A stretch of DNA of 36,475 nucleotides from Prevotellaceae bacterium UBA1710 (lineage in GTDB: Bacteria; Bacteroidota; Bacteroidia; Bacteroidales; Bacteroidaceae), in contig DCJC01000038.1 of NCBI GenBank assembly GCA_002317355.1, positions 1-36,475 on the forward strand, read 5' to 3'. A model generated the notes under the pieces. It was not told where the DNA came from. It was given only the letters and a program-made list of their open reading frames with translations, and did not search any database. Below, in pieces: positions 30,429-36,475 of the stretch. How positions within the stretch are numbered: position 1 is the first letter of the stretch; the number at the start of each line of letters is the position of its first letter. Both the position numbers and the translations under genes were made by a program.

Positions 30429-31391
30429 TCATAGTTTTTCTATCTCTTCAACCGTCAATCCTGTTGCATCGGAAATCTGCGAGAGAGAAAGCAATCCCAT
30501 AGCCTTCAGACTCATTGCCGTTGAAATGCTATTTTGTCTTGCTCCTTCAGCAATTCCCTCTGCGCGGCCCTCTGCAATGCCCTCTGCACGGCCCTCTGCA
30601 ATACCTTCTGCACGACCTTCAGCAAGTCCCTCTGCACGACCTTCTGCTCGTCCCTCAGCATGACCTTCGGCATGGCCTTGGCGGAAATAGCCCTTGGTCA
30701 AAGTGCGCCAACTGCTGATTTCATCCCAGAACTTATCGTATGCCATACGCTGGGCATCGGTATAGGCTGACTCCTCTACAATGCCGATTGCCTTTGACAA
30801 GAACTTATCCTCAGTCAGTTCAACAGGAACCATCTTGGTCTGCTCATTTATCTCCGTAAGGAAACGCAGCCACAACACCATCATCTTCCTGTCAAGTACA
30901 GATGAAGGACGGAACTTAGGCAATTCGATAAAGATCATCTCATAACCCTTTATCGTGTATTCCGGATGCTCTACATTCGTTGGTACATAACGATGATAGA
31001 ATTCATCCTTGAGGTTATGAAAGGCTATGTCGTTAATGATGCTTATGGTATAAACCTGACGAAGCTCGTCATACGCCTCACCCTTCTCCAGCGGACGGAT
31101 GAACGCCTTGGAAGTATTAAACAAGGCACGCTGCAGGAAGTCCTCAGTCCAGCACATCTGCATCTCAACGATAAACTGACGATTATGGTTATCCTTGCAG
31201 CGCACATCGACGATAGAGAATTTCTTCACAGGAGACTCTGGCACCATCTCAGGCGTGAGATACTCCAATGACTCCACTTCCGTGCCTTCACGAAGTGGAA
31301 GCACAGCATTCAGGAATGACATAAGGAGATCCTTATGTTCACCAAACACCCTTTTGAAGGTGAGGTCTGCTTTCGGGTCAAGATACTTCAT
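30429..31391 (-). CDS. Rpn-like PD-(D/E)XK nuclease family putative transposase
   Basis: 320 residues from ATG 31391 (MKYLDPKADLTFKRVFGEH). The first Met of the open frame (31418) lies in the promoter, so I reject it. N-terminal nuclease domain: FKRVFG motif, Asp in FSIVDVRCKD and the E-x-Q in FIVEMQM, the conserved catalytic pattern of the PD-(D/E)XK transposase/Rpn family. These proteins (E. coli RpnA type) promote recombination and cut DNA; despite the name they are not known to be autonomous transposons. Residues about 233-280 are a tandem run of a four-residue repeat (AEGR/AEGI), encoded by 12 bp repeats at 30541-30680, followed by a predicted helical tail. Repeat-number changes would keep frame. 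Divergent from another Rpn-like gene at 32297. Confidence 0.87.
   Translation of the reverse strand: MKYLDPKADLTFKRVFGEHKDLLMSFLNAVLPLREGTEVESLEYLTPEMVPESPVKKFSIVDVRCKDNHNRQFIVEMQMCWTEDFLQRALFNTSKAFIRPLEKGEAYDELRQVYTISIINDIAFHNLKDEFYHRYVPTNVEHPEYTIKGYEMIFIELPKFRPSSVLDRKMMVLWLRFLTEINEQTKMVPVELTEDKFLSKAIGIVEESAYTDAQRMAYDKFWDEISSWRTLTKGYFRQGHAEGHAEGRAEGRAEGLAEGRAEGIAEGRAEGIAEGRAEGIAEGARQNSISTAMSLKAMGLLSLSQISDATGLTVEEIEKL
30541..30680 (-). repeat. 12 bp coding tandem repeat (AEGR)n
   Basis: About eleven copies of a 12 bp unit encoding A-E-G-R/I/H/L in the 3' part of the Rpn-like gene. The unit length is a multiple of three, so expansion or contraction alters length without frameshift. Confidence 0.85.
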
Positions 31392-31415
31392 AAGCCATTG
31401 ATTTCTATCTGTGTG

Positions 31416-31447
31416 CAAAATTACACATTTTCCATGACATCACCAAA
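31416..31447 (-). promoter_or_regulatory. Promoter of the leftward Rpn-like gene
   Basis: On the minus strand TTTG (31447-31444), 20 bp, then TAATTTTG (31423-31416), followed by CACAC. This places the start of transcription downstream of Met1 of the open frame and supports ATG 31391. Confidence 0.7.
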
Positions 31448-32240
31448 TAATCATGTGAAAATAGTGAGTGCAATGACATTCGCAGTCGTTGCCACAAACA
31501 TAAATAAACATCAAGAACGCATTAAGTGATGGTAAAATAACGTGAATTCGACGAGATTTGTCGAAGACCGTAGGGAGGTAATTAATAACTGCTATAATCG
31601 GGCAATATTAGTTGCTTTCGCGTTTTATAAAAACAAAAGAAAACCAAGTAAAACAAGAGAAAACAATTGTTTTTTTTATTTCTCGACTGTTTTCACAACA
31701 AAGATGTTGATTGATGTTTCTTTATGTTGAGCCGTTAGGCGACTATTTTAAAAGTCGTCGCGTTGCTCTTCAACATCTATAAACATTTATAAACATGAAA
31801 TAGTCCAGTCAGTTCGTGTGGTTCGTGGTTCAAAAAAAAGAGAATTAATGTCATAATTGACGCTCTAATCAGTGTCACAATTAATGTCTGCCGAAGGCAA
31901 ATAAACTGCACACGTTCGTGCCTTTGCTTACGTCAACATTAATTAAAACGTTAATTGCGACATTAATTAAGACATTAATTGCCTTGCGGCTATGCGAGAG
32001 AAATACGATGACTTTTATATTAACCACGAACAAATCGAACTAAACGGACATTTACTACAAGCTAACAGTCAAAGGTGAAAGCCAATTGTTCGGTCAGTTC
32101 GTATAGTCCGTGGTTCTAAGAAAGGAGAATTAATGTCATAATTAATGTCTGCCGGAAGCAAATAAACTGCACACGTTCACGCCTTTGCTTACGCCTACAT
32201 TAATTAAAACGTTAATTGGGACATTAATTGTGACATTAAT
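31448..32240. other. Non-coding spacer between divergent Rpn-like genes
   Basis: No convincing gene. It holds a block (31538-31670) sharing GTGAATTCGACGA and TTGCTTTCGC with a block at 33411-33510 beyond the other Rpn-like gene; a possible long fold near 31700-31775 (GATGTTGA with TCAACATC, and inner GCGACT/AGTCGTCGC); and a duplicated array of about 150 bp described separately. Confidence 0.6.
31803..31980. repeat. Direct repeat copy 1 with ACATTAATT inverted array
   Basis: Begins CAGTCAGTTCGTG and contains about four AATTAATGTC-type units, a spacer with CTGCACACGTTCG, then four inverted ACATTAATT/ACGTTAATT units at 12 bp spacing. A second copy is at 32090-32245. Confidence 0.8.
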
Positions 32241-32245
32241 TTTGT
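32090..32245. repeat. Direct repeat copy 2 with ACATTAATT inverted array
   Basis: Same order of blocks as 31803-31980 (GTCAGTTCGTATAG, AATTAATGTC, CTGCACACGTTC, TTAATTAAAACGTTAATT) with small differences; its last ACATTAATT unit runs into the promoter of the rightward Rpn-like gene. Confidence 0.8.
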
Positions 32246-32271
32246 CATCACACAAAAATTGTGTAACTTTG
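32241..32271 (+). promoter_or_regulatory. Promoter of the rightward Rpn-like gene
   Basis: TTTG (32241-32244), 19 bp, TAACTTTG (32264-32271), then CACCGAAAAC: full consensus. The gene starts at 32297. Confidence 0.8.
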
Positions 32272-32296
32272 CACCGAAAACAAACAGCATACAGTC

Positions 32297-33139
32297 ATGA
32301 ATACATCTACACTACAAGAGAGGTACGTGAACTTCTACACGGATTTCGCCTTCAAGAAACTATTCGGAACTGAGGTCAACAAGGATTTGTTGATCAGTTT
32401 CCTCAATTCACTCTTTGACGGCAAGGAAGTAATCGAAGACCTGCAATATCTCAACGTAGAACACCTTGGGCACGCAATAGCAGAGCGCAAGGCGGTATTC
32501 GATGTGTATTGCAAGAATGACAAGGGAGAGAAATTCCTTATAGAGATGCAGAAGGCAGAGCAGTCGTACTTCATCGACCGCAGCATCTACTATTCCACAT
32601 TCCCAATCCAGGAACAGGCACCAAAGGGAAAATGGAACTTTGAGCTCAAGCGAGTATATACCATTGGTATTCTTAATTTCACATTCAACGAGAAAGACCC
32701 TAACTACATGCATCACGAGGTGAAGCTTATGGAAATCAACAAGAAAGAGATTTTCTTCGACAAGCTTACATACATCTACCTCGAAATGCCAAAGTTCCGC
32801 AAGGAGGAATCTGAACTTGTCACCGTGCTTGACAAATGGCTTTACGCCATGAAGAATCTTGACACACTCCTTGAACGCCCTAAAGCCTTGCAGGATGCCG
32901 TATTCAAGAGATTCTTCGATCAGGCAGAGATTGCAAACTTCACTGCTGAGGAACAGTATGACTACCGGGAAAGTCAGAAAGATTTCTGGGATCTTAACAA
33001 CGTCATTGATACTGCTGAGAAGAAAGGCTTTGAGAAAGGCATTATCGAGAGTGCCAGAAACATGATCAAGGCAGGTGTTGACAAGCAAACCGTCATCAAT
33101 GCACTGAATCTGACACCTGAGATTATAAAAGAACTATAA
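32297..33139 (+). CDS. Rpn-like PD-(D/E)XK nuclease family putative transposase (second subfamily)
   Basis: 280 residues. Begins MNTSTLQERYVNFYTDFAFK, then KKLFGTEVNKDLLISFLNSLF, Asp in AVFDVYCKND and E-x-Q in FLIEMQKAEQ, the same catalytic layout as the divergent neighbour but with a clearly different sequence, so a different subfamily. The C-terminal helical part ends with DTAEKKGFEKGIIESARNM (short form of the usual EG/KG repeat tail) and a helix NALNLTPEIIKEL. Probably a DNA-cutting, recombination-promoting protein; not shown to move itself. A shortened copy follows 14 bp downstream. Confidence 0.88.
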   Translation: MNTSTLQERYVNFYTDFAFKKLFGTEVNKDLLISFLNSLFDGKEVIEDLQYLNVEHLGHAIAERKAVFDVYCKNDKGEKFLIEMQKAEQSYFIDRSIYYSTFPIQEQAPKGKWNFELKRVYTIGILNFTFNEKDPNYMHHEVKLMEINKKEIFFDKLTYIYLEMPKFRKEESELVTVLDKWLYAMKNLDTLLERPKALQDAVFKRFFDQAEIANFTAEEQYDYRESQKDFWDLNNVIDTAEKKGFEKGIIESARNMIKAGVDKQTVINALNLTPEIIKEL

Positions 33140-33153
33140 CACAGCATACAGTC

Positions 33154-33408
33154 ATGAATACATCTGCAAACTTCACAGCTGAGGAACAGTATGACTACCG
33201 TGAGAGCCAGAAAGACTTCTGGGATCTTAACAACGTCATTGATACTGCTGAAAAGAAAGGCTTTGCAAAAGGCGAAAAGACAGGCTTCGAGAAAGGAATC
33301 ATCGAAGGTGTTATAGAGAGTGCCAGAAACATGATCAAGGCAGGTGTTGACAAGCAAACCGTCATCAATGCACTGAACCTGACACCTGAGATAATAAAAG
33401 AACTATAA
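33154..33408 (+). pseudogene. Truncated duplicate of the preceding Rpn-like gene
   Basis: 84 residues: the first four codons (MNTS) and about 25 bp around the start of the full gene are joined directly to the sequence corresponding to residue about 216 (ANFTAEEQYDYRESQKDFWD) through the C-terminus. The copy is nearly identical to the parent 3' part but carries an extra segment (KGEKTGFEKG and EGV) lengthening the KG-repeat tail. The nuclease domain is absent and no promoter box was duplicated, so it could only be expressed by read-through. It looks like a tandem duplication with an in-frame internal deletion of roughly 640 bp. Confidence 0.85.
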
Positions 33409-33519
33409 CATAACGTGAGTTCGACGAATTCATAATAACTTGGATTTGTTCTAAGATTGGTTGCTTTCGCCAATTAAAAAAACAAGAGAAAACCAAAGAA
33501 TACAAAAGAAAACAAGAAC

Positions 33520-33554
33520 TACCCACCATCAAAGCAAGACTTTAATGGTGGGTA
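33520..33554 (+). terminator. Terminator after the truncated Rpn-like gene
   Basis: TACCCACCAT and ATGGTGGGTA form a 10 bp stem with a 15-base loop, followed by TTTCATTTC. Confidence 0.65.
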
Positions 33555-33680
33555 TTTCATTTCACCTCACTCAATACGACTCACTGGTACTGCATTCGTT
33601 GCCACAAACATTAATTAGAAGAAAAAAACTGGGCTATTGAAGAGAGAGAGAATACGCTGTTTTACCCATAATCTTCCGAA

Positions 33681-33782
33681 GATACTCCATCGATACTCCA
33701 TCGATACTCCATCGTTACTCCATCGATTGTCCATCGTTTCGATGGAGCAGCGATGGAGATGCGATGGACAAGCGATGGAGAT
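33681..33782. repeat. Inverted 11 bp array (GATACTCCATC / GCGATGGAGAT)
   Basis: Five head-to-tail units of an 11 bp sequence ending TCCATC are followed by four units of the inverted form (GCGATGGAG). The whole can fold into a long imperfect hairpin. Confidence 0.85.
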
Positions 33783-33827
33783 GCTTCCTACCTAAAGCGA
33801 AGGATTCCGCTTGCAGAGTCATTCCCA

Positions 33828-33914
33828 AATCAATCCAAGTGCAATTCATCTCCAATTCGGAATTGGTGGTGAATTGGAGCTCTATTGGACTTGAATTGGA
33901 GCTGGATTGGACTT
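33828..33914. repeat. Inverted array of CAATTC / GAATTGGAG units
   Basis: Left side CCAAGTGCAATTC and CTCCAATTC, right side GAATTGGAGCTCTATTGGA and GAATTGGAGCTGGATTGGA. Same architecture as the preceding array but unrelated unit sequence. Confidence 0.8.
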
Positions 33915-34058
33915 GCTTAAGAGGAAAGCCGTAAGATTAAGAGAAGCCTACACTTTTCGTTCGCCTTTAGAAGAGAATTATAATCATCATAACAAAGTCA
34001 TAAAGAACGAAGATACTCCCAAAAGAAAAAAAACTCTATCTCGTTTGTATAAAATGAA

Positions 34059-34103
34059 AATCCGCAGACATCAAACGAAATACATCGATGATGTCTGCGG
34101 ATT
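34059..34103 (-). terminator. Terminator of the lipoprotein gene
   Basis: AATCCGCAGACATC (34059-34072) and GATGTCTGCGGATT (34090-34103) make a perfect 14 bp stem with a 17-base loop; on the minus strand it is followed by TTCATTTTAT. Confidence 0.8.
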
Positions 34104-34149
34104 ATATATCACTCTTTAATTTGTTCGTTTCGTAAGAACAAATCAAGAA

Positions 34150-35712
34150 TTAATTAGCCGGAGCAGGATCAGCGTCACGCACCGCACGAATTGGAAGACC
34201 GTAGTAACGATCCAAAGAAGATGCCCCAAGCGACGAACCCGACCCTTTATAATCGATTGCGTTTTTTATTGACGACAGTTCTCTAGTCCAATAATAAAGA
34301 TACATTTGTGTACCATCAGAGTTAACAAGCTTGTCATCATTATAATAACTACCCCAAGGCAAGAATATATGCGGGGTTTTCTGTTCTGTTCTGGTTGTAC
34401 CACCAAAGCCAAAGAATCCTCCTGTTGTAGTAGTCTTATCCTCTGGCAAATAGGACGAGTGTATTGACGATTTGGTTCCAGAACCTGTATAAATTTTGTT
34501 TTTATCTGTATCTTGCAGTACTTTGTAAACAATATAGCCTTTTACATTAGAATTATTATAATTAGCAGTATATACTATATAGCAATTTTTAATGAGTTCT
34601 TCCCAATCCGCCTTTGATGGAGTATGCCACTTACCACCCCAGTTCATAACTGCAGGATCATCAGTCAAATCAAGTTCTTTCTTACCATCGACACTATTAT
34701 ATTTTGTAAGTGAGGATTGCGTTCCCCATTTATAGGTATTCCAAGTATAATGTCCTTTTGGAGCAATCTCCCCCCAAGCATAATAGCTACCCATCTCTGA
34801 AGCTTTGCTCTGTGCACCCATGTTCATAAATGCCCATTTCTTTCCTGATGGCAAACCCAAGTCAATAAACTCATGAGTCTCTTTTTCAACACCATCTGTT
34901 GTCGCAGTGAAAGAAGTTTGCGTAATTTCAGAACGAGCGATTGGGAGATTTGTGCTTTTAAGTCTCTTAGTACACACTGAACCATCTGTTGCAAAAATCT
35001 GGATTCCAACACCTGTATAATTATTTTCAGGCATAACAATATTGAATTTAACTCCAGACTCAGTTAAGGCAACACCATTCGCTCCACAATCAAGAACTAA
35101 TGTTTTAGTGTCACCAGTGCCCAATTTAGAAGTTATACCATCACCAGTATCAGCAACAGACAACACACCAGACAAAGATTCATTTGTGCCTATGATAATA
35201 CTTCGAACCTTTTCAAATACACTTTTTTTAATTGTAAGTTCGAGTATTCCACAAAGATTTTTGAACTGGACAGGAGCCGTCTTGCCATCAGCAACAGTCA
35301 CCTTTGCATACATCGGAGCATCCTTAACATTGTCAGCAACATAAGTCTGTGCACCAGAAAGAGTCAAATCAGCTCCAATTCCATAATATGCTCTATAATT
35401 ACCATTTGCGAGAACATTCCCCTCAAATGTCGCCTGAGTAGAACCTGCTCCTGTTTTAAGAACAAACTCTTCTGATTGACCTCCAGCGACTATTGACTTA
35501 ATAAGAATTTTATCACCTACAGACCATTTAACCAAACCATCACTACCAAGCGAAGTACGAGTAGTAGCATCGAGACTTGCTACAATTGTCATCTTGGTAT
35601 TCTGAGGCACTTCTATCTGCTCTGTAAAGTCATCATTATTGCTACAAGCCACGAATCCCATTGTCATGGCGAGCAAAGAAAGAAATATCAATGTCTTTTT
35701 CATCTTTTCCAT
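34150..35712 (-). CDS. Surface lipoprotein: fimbrillin-like N-terminus plus FISUMP-type C-terminal domain
   Basis: 520 residues from ATG 35712 (MEKMKKTLIFLS); ATG 35703 is an equal alternative. Lipobox FVAC followed by SNNDD, an acidic stretch like the Bacteroidetes surface-export signal, so probably exposed on the outer membrane. Residues about 35-280 resemble fimbrillin-like domains (TTRTSL, VKWSVGDKI, then beta-rich sequence). Residues about 295-515 begin HEFIDLGLPSGKKWAFMN and contain YYAWGE, WGGKWHTPSKADWEEL and a C-terminal GLPIRAVRD, the pattern of FISUMP/DUF1566-like domains. An odd Gly/Phe/Thr-rich segment (TTTTGGFFGFGGTTRTE) interrupts that domain. Function: probably cell-surface display or adhesion; inference. 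Follows a 44-codon ORF with only 2 bp between. Confidence 0.82.
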   Translation of the reverse strand: MEKMKKTLIFLSLLAMTMGFVACSNNDDFTEQIEVPQNTKMTIVASLDATTRTSLGSDGLVKWSVGDKILIKSIVAGGQSEEFVLKTGAGSTQATFEGNVLANGNYRAYYGIGADLTLSGAQTYVADNVKDAPMYAKVTVADGKTAPVQFKNLCGILELTIKKSVFEKVRSIIIGTNESLSGVLSVADTGDGITSKLGTGDTKTLVLDCGANGVALTESGVKFNIVMPENNYTGVGIQIFATDGSVCTKRLKSTNLPIARSEITQTSFTATTDGVEKETHEFIDLGLPSGKKWAFMNMGAQSKASEMGSYYAWGEIAPKGHYTWNTYKWGTQSSLTKYNSVDGKKELDLTDDPAVMNWGGKWHTPSKADWEELIKNCYIVYTANYNNSNVKGYIVYKVLQDTDKNKIYTGSGTKSSIHSSYLPEDKTTTTGGFFGFGGTTRTEQKTPHIFLPWGSYYNDDKLVNSDGTQMYLYYWTRELSSIKNAIDYKGSGSSLGASSLDRYYGLPIRAVRDADPAPAN

Positions 35713-35714
35713 TT

Positions 35715-35849
35715 TTATTCCCACTCTGATTCTAGTACAACTGTCTTTCTTTTGTGATAGCCTTCAGTTTCCATATTACTTCCAGCAAGGATAACCTCAC
35801 CCTTCAAATCGAGGGGTTTCATTTTCGGTTCTTTGTAATTCTTTCTCAT
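35715..35849 (-). CDS. Small 44-residue protein upstream of the lipoprotein
   Basis: Translation reads MRKNYKEPKMKPLDLKGEV then ILAGSNMETEGYHKRKTVVL and ESEWE-stop. It resembles the many short Bacteroidales proteins that start with a K-x-Y-x-x-P motif and carry a Leu-Leu/Ile-Leu-Ala-Gly-Ser segment next to surface lipoproteins; their role is not known. The stop lies 2 bp before the lipoprotein start, indicating translational coupling. The Ala-Gly-Ser after a hydrophobic pair may be a processing site, as in secreted peptide precursors, but that is speculation. Confidence 0.65.
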   Translation of the reverse strand: MRKNYKEPKMKPLDLKGEVILAGSNMETEGYHKRKTVVLESEWE

Positions 35850-36040
35850 AATTGTATTTGTTTTTATTGTTAAAGATTCTACCTAAAAACTCATCATCCC
35901 CTCTCCTTGCACGAATTGACGGAAATACGATTTATGACATTTCAATTTCACTCTCTTCCGTATTATAAAATATAACGGAATTTGATTAATTCTGCAAGTC
36001 TGATTAGAAAGACTCAGAGTAGTTCTTGGTTATTTTTGTG

Positions 36041-36048
36041 CAAATATA
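36041..36048 (-). promoter_or_regulatory. Possible -7 box of the small ORF/lipoprotein operon
   Basis: TATATTTG followed by CAC on the minus strand, about 190 bp before the small ORF; weak -33 match. It implies a long leader. Confidence 0.45.
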
Positions 36049-36181
36049 CGTTAAATTACTGGATAAAAAAAAAAAAAACTTTAATTTTTATCGTTTTTTA
36101 GCGTTTTTACTTAATATATGTTTAGTTATCTGGGCTATTTGTACCTAAAACATCAAATTTCAATAATTTTCTTTTTTTTTC

Positions 36182-36212
36182 TTTGTAATATCACAAAAAA
36201 ATAATATCTTTG
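36182..36212 (+). promoter_or_regulatory. Consensus promoter near the right edge
   Basis: TTTG (36182-36185), 19 bp, TATCTTTG (36205-36212), then CAAAAG. The first thing downstream is a terminator-like hairpin. Confidence 0.65.
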
Positions 36213-36271
36213 CAAAAGATAATTTTTTATCTTTGTTCTTCAAAGATAATACACTCTATTTTTTTTTTATA

Positions 36272-36310
36272 CGACTTCCTGCCTGCGAAGGTAGGAAGTT
36301 TTCTTTTTTG
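36272..36310 (+). terminator. Terminator-like hairpin near the right edge
   Basis: ACTTCCTGCCT and AGGTAGGAAGT pair with one mismatch around a short loop, followed by TTTCTTTTTT. About 60-80 bases after the promoter, so it would end a small RNA or act as an attenuator. Confidence 0.65.
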
Positions 36311-36475
36311 GTTCATCAGAAATTTGGAGTGATGGATTATGCTATCGCTGGAAAAATGCCTTACGGCTAAGAAAATAAGTAAAATTACTTCTTCGAAGTA
36401 TAAAATATTATCAATCACTTAACTGAACTTCCCCACAGTTTAGATGCTCAGCTCTGGCTGGAAGCCAGTACTTTG

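Larger units (their letters stand above)
33409..34149. other. Non-coding stretch of microrepeat arrays
   Basis: Contains a terminator at 33520, an inverted 11 bp array at 33681-33782, a second inverted array at 33828-33914 and a terminator at 34059. The open frame at 33907-34119 is lysine/arginine-rich, crosses the array and the terminator and has no protein-like pattern, so I do not call it. Confidence 0.65.
35850..36475. other. AT-rich leader and edge region, no called gene
   Basis: Contains a long putative leader of the lipoprotein operon (35850-36035, with AGTCT...AGACT and TTCCGT...ACGGAA stems), homopolymer A and T runs, and on the plus strand a promoter plus hairpin at 36182-36310. 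The open frame on the minus strand (36227-36418) runs through that hairpin and is probably not a gene. Sequence beyond 36310 is unidentified and may belong to a feature cut by the window end. Confidence 0.55.

Noticed and set aside
30429..33408. Rpn-like genes as a complete insertion sequence
   Set aside because: No terminal inverted repeats or target duplications enclosing either gene could be identified; shared flank blocks at 31538 and 33411 are in a permuted order.
33681..33914. CRISPR-like array
   Set aside because: Units are 11 bp, contiguous and partly inverted, with no spacers and no cas genes.
33907..34119. 70-residue ORF
   Set aside because: Crosses a repeat array and a terminator stem, very basic composition, no promoter or relatives that I recognise.
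36227..36418. 63-residue ORF on the minus strand
   Set aside because: Runs antisense through the hairpin at 36272; composition is that of AT-rich non-coding sequence.
1..36475. tRNA or rRNA genes
   Set aside because: No cloverleaf or conserved rRNA segments were noticed by eye; a covariance-model scan was not possible.

Overview
The window is from a member of the Bacteroidales, most likely a gut or rumen Prevotella/Segatella-type organism. The evidence is the Bacteroidetes-type promoters (TTTG, a 19-20 bp gap, then TAnnTTTG), the fused cbi genes (CbiJ-CbiD, CbiG-CbiF, CbiE-CbiT, CbiH-CbiC), fimbrillin-like lipoproteins, DUF6266/DUF4419 proteins and PD-(D/E)XK (Rpn-type) pseudo-transposases. 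The species is an inference.

Layout. 1-2440: a truncated DUF6266 protein and a secreted DUF4419 protein. 2442-20392: a large cobalamin (B12) island organised divergently around position 14000. The leftward unit starts with a cobalamin riboswitch and encodes the receptor BtuB, then CbiH-CbiC, CbiE-CbiT, CbiG-CbiF, CbiJ-CbiD, a BtuC-type permease and the a,c-diamide synthase CobB/CbiA. The rightward unit encodes CobQ/CbiP, CobD-type aminotransferase, CbiB, CobU, CobT, CobS and a small membrane protein. Together these make most of the anaerobic corrin ring steps, side-chain amidation, aminopropanol attachment and nucleotide loop assembly; cbiK, cbiL, the adenosyltransferase and btuF/btuD are not in the window. 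20500-24940: an orphan Vsr endonuclease, LptB, MlaE-MlaF and a PfkB sugar kinase. 25200-30330: peptidase T, a KefB-type antiporter and a GH5 glycanase lipoprotein. 30430-33410: two divergent Rpn-like genes of different subfamilies and a degenerate duplicate. 33410-34150: non-coding inverted microrepeat arrays. 34150-35850: a small ORF and a two-domain surface lipoprotein. 35850-36475: AT-rich leader sequence, a promoter and a terminator-like hairpin.

The most unusual signal is a set of four related families (called A-D here) of short GC-rich palindromic elements of about 35-50 bp, at least 22 copies. They sit at gene boundaries and inside reading frames. At all 17 gene ends where I can assign them, orientation follows one rule: the C-rich arm comes first (sense) at a gene's 3' end, and the reverse (antisense) at a gene's 5' end. 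They therefore form convergent pairs spanning about 105-255 bp around gene junctions, and eight of nine pairs are matched for family. They supply stop codons (btuC, kefB, pepT, cbiGF), sit 5-15 bp before start codons (pfkB, kefB, mlaF, cobU, cobS), and are translated in frame inside CobB and CbiD, where internal pairs keep the same convergent rule. A separate class of tandem microrepeats with 7 bp or 11-12 bp units fills many other gaps. I propose the paired elements as the candidate undescribed system; function is unknown.
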